In this document: positions 57,394-64,000 of the stretch, piece by piece | Layout: each line of letters starts with the position of its first letter | Numbering within the stretch: the first letter of the stretch is position 1 | NCBI GenBank assembly: GCA_026129685.1 | Contig: JAHCHO010000003.1 | Coordinates: 62,001 to 126,000 of the forward strand | Direction: 5' to 3' | DNA from: Fimbriimonadaceae bacterium | Lineage (GTDB): Bacteria > Armatimonadota > Fimbriimonadia > Fimbriimonadales > Fimbriimonadaceae | DNA length: 64,000 nucleotides | The notes under the pieces: model-generated | Told to the model about the DNA's origin: nothing | The model's input: only the letters and a program-made list of their open reading frames with translations | Database searches by the model: none | Translations under genes and position numbers: made by a program

Positions 57394-58479
57394 ATGCAGG
57401 ATTTCGCCCCGCGATACCGCGCGTTCGTCCTCCCGATCCTCGGCTTCGTCCTCGTCGCCTTGGGGGTCTGGGTCCTCGTGCCGTTCTTGCCCGCCCTCCT
57501 CGGGGCGATCGTGCTGTCCGTCCTCCTCTATCCGTTGCACGCCCGGCTGAAGAGGCGCATGCCGGAAGGAGGGGCGGCGATCCTGACCACGCTGCTCGCC
57601 ATCGTGCTGATCCTGATCCCGATCGGGATCGCCGGTCTCGTGCTGTACGCCCAGGCCGCCAACGTGATCGCCGAGTTGGAGCGCTCGCAGCCTTCCGGCC
57701 AAGGGCACCTGACGGTGGACAGCCTCGTGACGATGGCCGACACGAACCTCGCCCCGGTCCTGAAGAACCTCGGGGTGTCGAACTTCAGCGTCTCGGCCTG
57801 GTTCTCCGAGAACCGCCGGACGATCGCCGAGAACTTGGCGCGGACGGGTGGAAGGTACGCACTCCAAAGCGCGACGTCGGTGATCAGCGTCGTGATCGCT
57901 CTCCTCACCATGTTCTTCCTGTTGCGGGACGGCCATCGGTTGAGGCGGCCCGCACTCGAACTCATCCCGCTCCCCAAAGACCAAGGCGAGCGAATCCTCG
58001 AACGTCTCGGGGACACGATCCGTGCGGTGTTCGTCGGCGTCGTGCTGGTCGGGCTCGTGCAGGGCAGTCTGGCGGGCCTCGCCTACTGGGTGGCGGGCGT
58101 CCAGAACCCGTTCGTTTGGTTCGTGGCGACGACGGTTCTGTGCATGGTGCCGCTTCTCGGATCCCCGATCGTGTACATCCCGCTGTCGCTGGCGCTCATT
58201 GGGTCCGGCAAGCTCTGGAACGGGGTCGGGCTGTTGCTGTTCGGCTTGCTCGTGGTGAGCCAGATCGACAACGTCCTTCGACCCTTCATCATCGGCATGC
58301 GGGTGAGCCTCCACCCGATGGCGATCTTCTTCGCCTTGCTGGGGGGCTTGCTGGCGTTCGGGCCGGTCGGCATTATGGCGGGGCCGATGCTCCTGACCGC
58401 CCTCCTCGCCCTCCAAGACGTGGTGCGAACGCGACTGTCGAACGAGCGGGAATCCGAGTCGTCCGTTGACCCGTCGTAA
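57394..58479 (+). CDS. AI-2E family transporter (PerM-like permease)
   Basis: A 361-residue membrane protein of the AI-2E transporter family. Segments include LPILGFVLVALGVWVLVPFL and LPALLGAIVLSVLLYPLHAR near the N-terminus, the cytoplasmic loop with RIAENLARTGG, then LVQGSLAGLAYWVAGV, CMVPLLGSPIVYIPLSLALI and DNVLRPFIIGMRVSLHPMAI. Proteins of the family export autoinducer 2 or other solutes; function is often unknown. TACACT lies 16 bases before the ATG. It is not in an operon with lux genes. Confidence 0.9.
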   Translation: MQDFAPRYRAFVLPILGFVLVALGVWVLVPFLPALLGAIVLSVLLYPLHARLKRRMPEGGAAILTTLLAIVLILIPIGIAGLVLYAQAANVIAELERSQPSGQGHLTVDSLVTMADTNLAPVLKNLGVSNFSVSAWFSENRRTIAENLARTGGRYALQSATSVISVVIALLTMFFLLRDGHRLRRPALELIPLPKDQGERILERLGDTIRAVFVGVVLVGLVQGSLAGLAYWVAGVQNPFVWFVATTVLCMVPLLGSPIVYIPLSLALIGSGKLWNGVGLLLFGLLVVSQIDNVLRPFIIGMRVSLHPMAIFFALLGGLLAFGPVGIMAGPMLLTALLALQDVVRTRLSNERESESSVDPS

Positions 58480-58549
58480 CTAAAGGAATCGTCTCCGCCA
58501 TCGCGGAATCTGGAAAGAAGGCGTTTTGTGCGCCCGGTGAGGTTTGTCA

Positions 58550-59302
58550 ATGTCACACGAGTCGGACCCGCAAGCGACGGTGCAACGCTCCTCCGACGTA
58601 CGCGAATCAACGTGGGCGGAAGCGTTTCTCTACCTTGGCCCGGGGGTGATCGCCTTGCTCGTCGGCGCGTTCGGTCTGAAGTACGGCGGCGGGTTCATCG
58701 GCCTTGGTTACGTCGGGCTGATCCTCGGGTCGAGCCTCAGCGTGTACGGCTTGTACCGAGGGCTCCAGGCGCGGAAGGTCGGTTCCTCGCGGATGGACTG
58801 CGTGTACTGCGGGCTGTCGAACTACCTAGCCGGTCCGCCCGACCACGACTTTCGGTGCGAGCACTGCAACCGCATGATCCCGATCAAGGACGGCCGTCCG
58901 TTGCCCGTCTCCCAGGTCCGTTGCGGCTACTGCAACCACCTGAACTACTACAGCGAGAAGACGGAGGTGCTGCTCTGCGAGAACTGCAACCGGGACGTAC
59001 CGATCTCGCTCGACGACGACCGCCCCCGCAAACAGGTCGCCCGAGGCTATGCGGTCCAGGACGACGACCGACTCTACGAGCTGAGGTTGCTCTCGGGTGG
59101 CCCCAAAGTGGAAGAAGTGATTCCGGTGCTGCAGCGCATGCTGGCGCTCAACCGAAAGCAGGTGAAGCAACTGCTCGAGGACGCGCCGGTGACGCTTCTC
59201 ACCGGCATTCCGAAGATGAAGGCGGAGATGCTGGTCGCCCAGTTGACGGCCCACGAGGCGGTCGCGCAATCGAGTCCGCTCGACGGCTCGACGTTGCGTT
59301 AG
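58550..59302 (+). CDS. Membrane zinc-ribbon protein with L7/L12-like C-terminal domain
   Basis: A 250-residue protein with a recognisable but unnamed layout. Residues 1-20 are hydrophilic; two hydrophobic segments follow (FLYLGPGVIALLVGAFGLKY and IGLGYVGLILGSSLSVYGLY); then two zinc ribbons: CVYCG with CEHCN, and CGYCNHLNYY with CENCN. The last 60 residues (YELRLLSGGPKVEEVIPVLQ, MLALNRKQVKQLLEDAPVTL) follow the C-terminal domain of ribosomal protein L7/L12: FxVxL.., IKxVRxxTGLGLKEAKDLVE. GGTGAGG precedes the ATG at 58550; a TTG two codons earlier is the alternative. No function can be named. Confidence 0.75.
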   Translation: MSHESDPQATVQRSSDVRESTWAEAFLYLGPGVIALLVGAFGLKYGGGFIGLGYVGLILGSSLSVYGLYRGLQARKVGSSRMDCVYCGLSNYLAGPPDHDFRCEHCNRMIPIKDGRPLPVSQVRCGYCNHLNYYSEKTEVLLCENCNRDVPISLDDDRPRKQVARGYAVQDDDRLYELRLLSGGPKVEEVIPVLQRMLALNRKQVKQLLEDAPVTLLTGIPKMKAEMLVAQLTAHEAVAQSSPLDGSTLR

Positions 59303-59334
59303 TCTCGTCTCCTTAGTCACTTGGTCTTGTTAGT

Positions 59335-59368
59335 CACGGGGGTGGGCTCCCCTGGAACCCACCCCGTG
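59335..59368. terminator. Stem-loop between convergent genes
   Basis: CACGGGG-TGGG pairs with CCCACCCCGTG apart from one bulged G, between the zinc-ribbon gene and hsp20. TTAGTCAC occurs twice (59313-59320, 59330-59337) just before it. Confidence 0.6.
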
Positions 59369-59373
59369 CCGGT

Positions 59374-59838
59374 TTACGAGGCGCGCACTTCGACCCGCCG
59401 GACCTCGGGCTTGGGCTGCTCGACCCGCGGGATCGAGACGGTGACGAACCCGTTCTTGAACTCCGCGTCGATCTGGTCGAGGTCGAGGTCGTCGGGCAGG
59501 CGGAGGCTCCGCGAGAACGTCCCGTAGGTGTATTCGCGGCGATAGACCCGCACGTCCTTGTCCTCGAACTCCCGCTTGAGTTCGCCTCGGATGGACAGCA
59601 CCCCGTCCTCGACGCTCACGTCGAGGTCTTCGGGGACGACACCGGGAACGGCGGCGCGGATGAGGACCTTGCCGTCCTTCTCCAGGATTTCCAGGGGGAG
59701 GGTCAGCCCGGTGTTCGCGGCGGGCATCGCGGCGCCGCCGTTGTTGGGGGTGAAGAGGGCGCGGTCGAAGGCGTCCATGACTTGGCGCATTTCGCTGAGC
59801 GCGTCGAAGGGGGCGAGGGTGCGTACGATTCTGCTCAT
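59374..59838 (-). CDS. Small heat shock protein, Hsp20 family
   Basis: A 154-residue alpha-crystallin-type chaperone. The conserved part runs from LPLEILEKDGKVLIRAAVPG to VEDGVLSIRGELKREFEDKD, with YGTFSRSLRLPDDLDLDQID and the C-terminal IxI-type FVTVSIPRVEQ. It prevents aggregation of damaged proteins. A GGAGG ribosome site lies about 18 bases from the ATG. Paired CGTTAC repeats at 59878-59894 (minus strand) upstream could be an operator for heat control, but no CIRCE element was seen. Confidence 0.95.
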   Translation of the reverse strand: MSRIVRTLAPFDALSEMRQVMDAFDRALFTPNNGGAAMPAANTGLTLPLEILEKDGKVLIRAAVPGVVPEDLDVSVEDGVLSIRGELKREFEDKDVRVYRREYTYGTFSRSLRLPDDLDLDQIDAEFKNGFVTVSIPRVEQPKPEVRRVEVRAS

Positions 59839-59877
59839 GGTGTGTCTCTAGGATCCTCCTGAGGTCTTCAGTAGAAT

Positions 59878-59894
59878 GTAACGTGAGTGTAACG
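59878..59894 (-). promoter_or_regulatory. Direct repeat upstream of hsp20
   Basis: On the minus strand CGTTAC-ACTCA-CGTTAC, i.e. two hexamers at 59889-59894 and 59878-59883 with an 11-base period, one helix turn. It is 40-56 bases before the hsp20 ATG and near a possible -10 (TACATT). Possible activator or repressor site. Confidence 0.4.
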
Positions 59895-60019
59895 CTATCA
59901 GGTTCCCTTAGTCCAGCTTTCGTATGGCAAAGGGACGAAAGACCCGTCGGCCCGGCTCTTCGGGCGCTTCGCGCCGTCGAGAGGAACCATCGGAAGGGCG
60001 AAGGACTTTTCGGAACACG

Positions 60020-60025
60020 TAGAAT
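60020..60025 (+). promoter_or_regulatory. -10-like TAGAAT before the 651-residue gene
   Basis: TAGAAT ends 8 bases before the GTG at 60034 and supports this GTG as the start. Confidence 0.5.
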
Positions 60026-60033
60026 CAGCGCAG

Positions 60034-61989
60034 GTGCATACAGCCCAGGAACCCGTTTCGATCGAGGAGGCCGTGCGTCGCCTAAGCGCGACCTCGCCGG
60101 CCGTTCCCCTGCTCGCACTCGGGCAGACGGTGTTCTGGGACGAGACGGTCAAGGCGGGGGTCGCCTTGGCGGCCGAGCGGACGGGATTGCCTTACTTCGC
60201 GGGCGTCCACGACACCGACTACTTCGCCAAGTTGCCCGGGGCCGAACGGGGCGCGCAGGGGTACCGGGCGTTCCCGCACAACGACCATTCCACCAAGGGG
60301 CTTTGGAGCGCGGCGGGCGAGTTCTCGGCCCTCTTCGGCTCGGAGACGGTGGTGCGGCGCGAGGCGCTGCAAGCGGCGGGGGTCAAGCTCGAGCGCATCG
60401 CCCTTTCGCGCCCGGGCATTCTGGACGAGGCCACCGAAGCGTGGGGCTGGCGAGGGATCGTTTCGCTCAGCGAGGACCCTCCGATCGCCGGAGAAGTGCC
60501 ACTCGGCGACGTGTTCACCGAGCTCCGGTCCACCTTTGATTGGGCGCTCGAATCGAGCCTGGCCAGCTTCGCTAGCGACCGGCGCCGGGCGGCGGGCGCG
60601 AGGGCGGACGGTCTACGCGACCTGGTGAACCAGACGCGAGACAGGTTGCCGCACGGCACCCTCGGGGATTTCTACGAAGCCCTGATCGAGCCGATGTACG
60701 CCCGCACGGCGTCAGGGCCGGTGCCTCTCCAGACCACGCGGACCTCCCGGCTCCTTCGGTTCAACCGGTCGACGTGCCGCTTGCCGCGTTTCCAAACCCT
60801 GGATCTCTTTCTTCGACCCGAGACGGCGGAGGCGGCAAGGGCGGCGTACGACGAGGCGATCGCCGGGTCCGAGATGTACGCGCTCGAACGATTCGGGACC
60901 TGCGCCATCCCGTTCGACCTGATCGTGCCGGGGCGAGGGCGCGGGACGCTCAGGGTCGGCCCGAACGGCGTCGTCGTCATGGCCCGAAAACCCCTGTTCG
61001 TCACCCTGGAGGAGCCGGTTCGCAGCGTCGAGGATCTCGCGGCGGCAGTCGAGGGCAAGTTCGGGCCCGGCTGTACCGTGGTCGGGAAAGCGGTGACGCT
61101 CATCGGGATGCTGGCGCGGGAGTTCGCGTTCGTCTTTCACGAAGGGGCGAGCGGCTACGTCTGGCGCAGTCGCGGACTGCACCAACGACTCCGAGCGCTC
61201 GATCCGTCGCTCGACTTCAACCCGATCTTGCGCGTGCGCTACGAAACGTGGGACGCGCTGGGCGCCTGCAAGACGTGGTTCTCGTTACCAGAGCCGTTCC
61301 GGCGACCGTTTGGGGCCGACGACGTGTACGCGCCCACCTTCGCCGCCCGCTGGCGGGAGGTCGTCGAGGACCAAGCCGGCTTCCTGACCCGCCTTGGCGC
61401 GCTTCGCCGCCCGATCGAGCTGATACGCTTCCTGGCGGAGTATTCCGGAGGCGGATGGGCGAGTCTGGCCCGGGAGTACGAGGCGCTACACGACGGCTTG
61501 GAGCGGCTGCGCGAGACGATCGACGGGTTTCGCGCCGAGCGTCGGGGGGTCTACGATAAGATTCGGGCTTTGCGAGGGCAGCGGGTGGCGGCGGAGGCGG
61601 CCAAGGGGGCGCACTTCCGCGATCGCGTTTTCGAGCGAGAACCCACGGAGGAGGACCTCGTCGAGCGGACGCGCCTTACGGGCGAGGTCGAAGCGATCGT
61701 CCATCGCCTGGGCGAGCAGCTTCACCGGTTGCACGAATCCTGGCGCCGCCAACGGGAGTTCGTGACGCGGGAAGAGGTGCGCGCGATGCACGAAAGGCGA
61801 CGCATCATCGAACTCGAAGCGGAACTTAAGCGACTCCGGTTGGCCCGCCAGGGGCTGATCGTGCACCACGGGCTGAAATCTTCGAACCGGCGACCGAGCG
61901 GCTGGTGGTTCCCGCTGCTGTGCCCCGAGGGCAAGTGGTTCCACGAGACGATGCGGACCGCGACCGCGTACCTGGAGCCGCTCCAGTGA
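60034..61989 (+). CDS. Conserved-looking unknown protein, possible distant BshC relative
   Basis: A 651-residue soluble protein I cannot name. The N-terminal third has VPLLALGQTVFWDETVKAGV, then RTGLPYFAGVHDTDYFAKLP; the order 'GQT ... HDTDYF' recalls the GQQ ... SEDHDF blocks of bacillithiol ligase BshC, but other BshC motifs were not recognised. The middle (residues about 230-440) is mixed. A long charged helical part (ERRGVYDKIRALRGQRVAAE, EAELKRLRLARQGLIVHHGL) precedes a short end with GWWFPLLCPEGKWF. It overlaps dapF by four bases (GTGA). Function unassigned. Confidence 0.6.
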   Translation: MHTAQEPVSIEEAVRRLSATSPAVPLLALGQTVFWDETVKAGVALAAERTGLPYFAGVHDTDYFAKLPGAERGAQGYRAFPHNDHSTKGLWSAAGEFSALFGSETVVRREALQAAGVKLERIALSRPGILDEATEAWGWRGIVSLSEDPPIAGEVPLGDVFTELRSTFDWALESSLASFASDRRRAAGARADGLRDLVNQTRDRLPHGTLGDFYEALIEPMYARTASGPVPLQTTRTSRLLRFNRSTCRLPRFQTLDLFLRPETAEAARAAYDEAIAGSEMYALERFGTCAIPFDLIVPGRGRGTLRVGPNGVVVMARKPLFVTLEEPVRSVEDLAAAVEGKFGPGCTVVGKAVTLIGMLAREFAFVFHEGASGYVWRSRGLHQRLRALDPSLDFNPILRVRYETWDALGACKTWFSLPEPFRRPFGADDVYAPTFAARWREVVEDQAGFLTRLGALRRPIELIRFLAEYSGGGWASLAREYEALHDGLERLRETIDGFRAERRGVYDKIRALRGQRVAAEAAKGAHFRDRVFEREPTEEDLVERTRLTGEVEAIVHRLGEQLHRLHESWRRQREFVTREEVRAMHERRRIIELEAELKRLRLARQGLIVHHGLKSSNRRPSGWWFPLLCPEGKWFHETMRTATAYLEPLQ

Positions 61990-62909
61990 CCCACGGCCTT
62001 CCGTTCGTCAAGGCGCAGTCCATCGGCAACGACTTCGTGCTGGTTCGAACCGAGGAACTCGAGCGGTGCCTCGCCCGGACGGATCGGGCGCTCGCGGACG
62101 TCGTACGGGCGCTTTGCTCCCGACGATTCGGCGTCGGGAGCGACGGCCTGCTCGCCTACCGCGTCGAGGGTGAAATCGTCCATCAGCGCATGTTCAACCC
62201 GGACGGCACGGAGGACTTCTGCGGCAACGGCTTGCGCTGCACCGCCGCCCGGGCGTTCCGGGAGCGGGAGGTGCCGCGCGAATTCACGTTTCACCATCTT
62301 GGGTTGAAGGTCCCCTGCATCGTAACCCGGAACGGCTACGTGCGCACGACGCTGGCGGCGGCCCGGTGGCGGGCGGAGGAGGTCCCCGTCCTTGCCGACC
62401 CAAGGCCGCGGCCCGCCAACCTGGAAGGACTCGTCGACTCGCTCGAAGGATGCGGACCCGAGCCGATGCAGACGCGAACCGTCGACGTCCCCACCTCTCG
62501 CGGACAAACCGAGGTAACGCTGATCGCGGTCAACACGGGCAGCACCCACGCCGTTGTCTTTGTGGACGAGTTGCCCGGCGACCCGTGGTTCACCGAAGCG
62601 AGCGCCCAGATCGAAGTCCATCCCTTGTTCCCCGAACGGACGAGCGTGATCTGGACGCGGGTGGAGCGTCGGAACGTGCTGCGCCTGCGCATCTGGGAAC
62701 GGGGGGCGGGCGAAACCTTGGGTTGCGGTACGGGATCGGCCGCCGCGGCGGTCGCCTATCTGCGTCGAACGGGACGCTGGGGACACGGCCGGGTCCGCGT
62801 ACACAACCCGGGCGGAAGCCTGACCTTTGACCTTCCGGAGGGATGGTCGGGGCCGGTCACGTCGATCGGGCGCGCGGAGACCCTCTTCGAGGGAGTCTGG
62901 ACCGGCTAA
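61986..62909 (+). CDS. dapF: Diaminopimelate epimerase
   Basis: A 307-residue PLP-independent epimerase converting LL- to meso-diaminopimelate for lysine and peptidoglycan. The catalytic cysteines are C79 in FNPDGTEDFCGNGLRC and C247 in ETLGCGTGSAAAAV. KAQSIGNDFVLV near the start binds substrate. It begins with a GTG that overlaps the previous stop. It is in an operon with the unknown gene and perhaps with thyX, although thyX has its own -10-like element overlapping the dapF stop. Confidence 0.95.
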   Translation: MTHGLPFVKAQSIGNDFVLVRTEELERCLARTDRALADVVRALCSRRFGVGSDGLLAYRVEGEIVHQRMFNPDGTEDFCGNGLRCTAARAFREREVPREFTFHHLGLKVPCIVTRNGYVRTTLAAARWRAEEVPVLADPRPRPANLEGLVDSLEGCGPEPMQTRTVDVPTSRGQTEVTLIAVNTGSTHAVVFVDELPGDPWFTEASAQIEVHPLFPERTSVIWTRVERRNVLRLRIWERGAGETLGCGTGSAAAAVAYLRRTGRWGHGRVRVHNPGGSLTFDLPEGWSGPVTSIGRAETLFEGVWTG

Positions 62910-62912
62910 AAT
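62907..62912 (+). promoter_or_regulatory. -10-like TAAAAT before thyX
   Basis: TAAAAT includes the dapF TAA and ends 8 bases before the thyX ATG at 62921. It would allow an extra leaderless thyX transcript. Confidence 0.45.
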
Positions 62913-62920
62913 CCCCAGGC

Positions 62921-63793
62921 ATGGCAAGGATCGTCGTCCCTGAAGCGGAAGCGCTGCTCGACCAGGAGATTCCCGTCCTCGACAAGGGGTTCGTCCGTCT
63001 CGTGGACTACCTCGGCGGCGACGCCCGGATCGTGCAGGCGGCGCGCGTGAGCTACGGTGAGGGCACCAAAACCTTTCGTCAAGATCGGGGCCTCATCCAT
63101 TATCTTGTCCGCAACGAGCACACCTCGCCCCTCGAGCAGGTGATCCTCACTTTTCACGCCAAGATGCCGATTTTCGTCGCTCGCCAGTGGGTACGGCACC
63201 GAACGGCGCGCCTCAACGAGATTTCCGGGCGCTACAGCGTGATGAAGGACGAGTTTTACGTCCCGGACCCGAACCAGGTCCGCTTTCAGAGCGCGTCGAA
63301 CAAGCAGGGCCGAAGCGAGGAAGCCCTCGCCGAGGCCGACGTGACGGAGATCCTGGACGAATGGACGGAAGACCATCGGACGATCTACGCCCACTACCAG
63401 GCGATGCTCGACAAGGGAATGGCGCGCGAACTCGCCCGCGCCAACTTGCCTCTCGCCACCTACACCGAGTGGTACTGGCAGATCGACCTTCACAATCTGT
63501 TCCGGTTCCTGCGTCTGCGGATGGACCCGCACGCCCAGTACGAGATTCGGGCCTACGGCGAAGCCCTCTCCCGGTGCGCGAAGGCGGTCGCGCCGATCGC
63601 CTATGAGGCGTTCGAGGAGCATCTCCAGTGTTGCGTCAAGTTTTCCCGTGAAGAGGGGGCGGCCCTGCTCGCGCTTCTCGACGGACGCGAAAGTTCACTC
63701 GAGGGCCGGGCGAAGCAGCTGTTCGAGGAGAAGTTGGCGGCCCTGCGGGCGCGCACCGGGGTCGGGTTCGACGCGCAGGCGCCGGAAGGCTAG
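62921..63793 (+). CDS. thyX: FAD-dependent thymidylate synthase
   Basis: A 290-residue ThyX, which makes dTMP from dUMP with methylene-tetrahydrofolate and FAD/NADPH. The family signature RHRTARLNEISGRYS starts at R92 and S102 completes RHRx7S. Other blocks: EHTSPLEQV, FVARQWVRH, LPLATYTEWYWQIDLHNLF. The ATG at 62921 gives a normal N-terminus. The organism may lack ThyA, but the window does not show that. Confidence 0.96.
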   Translation: MARIVVPEAEALLDQEIPVLDKGFVRLVDYLGGDARIVQAARVSYGEGTKTFRQDRGLIHYLVRNEHTSPLEQVILTFHAKMPIFVARQWVRHRTARLNEISGRYSVMKDEFYVPDPNQVRFQSASNKQGRSEEALAEADVTEILDEWTEDHRTIYAHYQAMLDKGMARELARANLPLATYTEWYWQIDLHNLFRFLRLRMDPHAQYEIRAYGEALSRCAKAVAPIAYEAFEEHLQCCVKFSREEGAALLALLDGRESSLEGRAKQLFEEKLAALRARTGVGFDAQAPEG

Positions 63794-63796
63794 GGA

Positions 63797-64000
63797 CTAC
63801 TCGACGGTCAGGATGTCCGGCCCGTTGCGACTGATGTGAACCGTATGCTCGAAGTGCGCCGACCGCTTGCCGTCGGCGGTGATCATCGTCCACTTGTCCG
63901 GCAGGGTCACGACTTTCCAGGTTCCCTCGTTGACCATCGGCTCGATGCAGATCGTCATCCCTTCGCGCAGCATTTCGCCCTTCCCCAACGTGCCGTAGTT
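63797..64000 (-). CDS. map: Methionine aminopeptidase, C-terminal part
   Basis: The last 68 codons of a type I methionine aminopeptidase, open at the window edge: LREGMTICIEPMVNEGTWKV with the metal-ligand Glu, DGKRSAHFEHTVHISRNGPDIL with the second Glu/His region. It removes the initiator methionine. It is convergent with thyX (3 bases apart). The N-terminal three quarters lie beyond 64000. Confidence 0.93.
   Translation of the reverse strand, partial: NYGTLGKGEMLREGMTICIEPMVNEGTWKVVTLPDKWTMITADGKRSAHFEHTVHISRNGPDILTVE

Noticed and set aside
1-64000. CRISPR array beside the Cas02710 gene
   Set aside because: No set of equally spaced repeats was seen; the only 29-base repeat (7218/7279) has two diverged copies and overlaps an RNA-like stem.
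1-64000. Insertion sequences or prophage
   Set aside because: No transposase, integrase, terminal inverted repeats or phage structural genes were recognised; gene order and composition are even.

Overview
The window is dense, high-GC bacterial chromosome (about two thirds G+C by eye) with short intergenic gaps, many 4-base start/stop overlaps and many GTG or TTG starts. A class III prepilin of the type common in Armatimonadota (leader, 'FPVFAQAK' stretch, C-terminal 'ADGH' turn), related pilin-head proteins, many secreted glycosidases and a lone UgpC-type sugar ABC ATPase suggest an uncultured Armatimonadota, perhaps Fimbriimonadia. This is inference from gene style; there is no rRNA in the window.

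Layout. 1-6.9 kb: start of an unidentified gene, fused IspD-IspF, a methyltransferase, a secreted lysozyme-like protein with a GNAT enzyme, an orphan CARF-HEPN protein of the Cas02710 family, glycerate 2-kinase. 6.9-7.5 kb: a 600-base non-coding stretch with a diverged direct repeat and stems. 7.5-23.4 kb: serine carboxypeptidase, stalk-domain surface protein, galactokinase with FkbM methyltransferase, beta-barrel protein, DUF1232 protein, secreted propeller, GH20 hexosaminidase, GAF-GGDEF cyclase, clostripain-like lipoprotein lacking its cysteine, and a GH39-like glycosidase with a CBM9-like domain. 23.4-30.5 kb: SbcC-SbcD, cyclophilin, aldehyde dehydrogenase, UgpC ATPase. 30.6-38.5 kb: prepilin, thymidine phosphorylase, MtnA, ECF sigma/anti-sigma pair, a propeller fused to a pilin-like head, NadB. 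38.7-49.6 kb: MntA-HepT toxin-antitoxin pair, thiolase, GH130 phosphorylase, Mpg glycosylase, OsmC, a frameshifted Cys-rich secreted protein, a second pilin-head protein, an archaeal-type ornithine cyclodeaminase homologue, a second GH20, an anchored GNAT, an aminotransferase. 49.7-64 kb: pstSCA without pstB or phoU, an ABC-F ATPase, VapBC, tRNA-Lys, a metalloprotease with dockerin repeats, an AI-2E family permease, a zinc-ribbon protein with an L7/L12-like tail, Hsp20, a 651-residue unknown, DapF, ThyX and the end of methionine aminopeptidase.

How it works together. The recurring themes are release and use of amino sugars and mannosides (two GH20, GH39-like, GH130, GalK, UgpC), surface structures (pilin and pilin-like heads, stalk protein, beta barrel, dockerin protease), and scattered small defence or stress modules (Cas02710, MntA-HepT, VapBC, SbcCD). 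The rest is core metabolism (IspDF, NadB, MtnA, DapF, ThyX).

The most general signal is regulatory: many first genes of transcription units have a TANNNT-like -10 element ending only 6-9 bases before the start codon and no Shine-Dalgarno sequence, so leaderless mRNAs seem common. No CRISPR array, insertion sequence, prophage or replication origin was seen.
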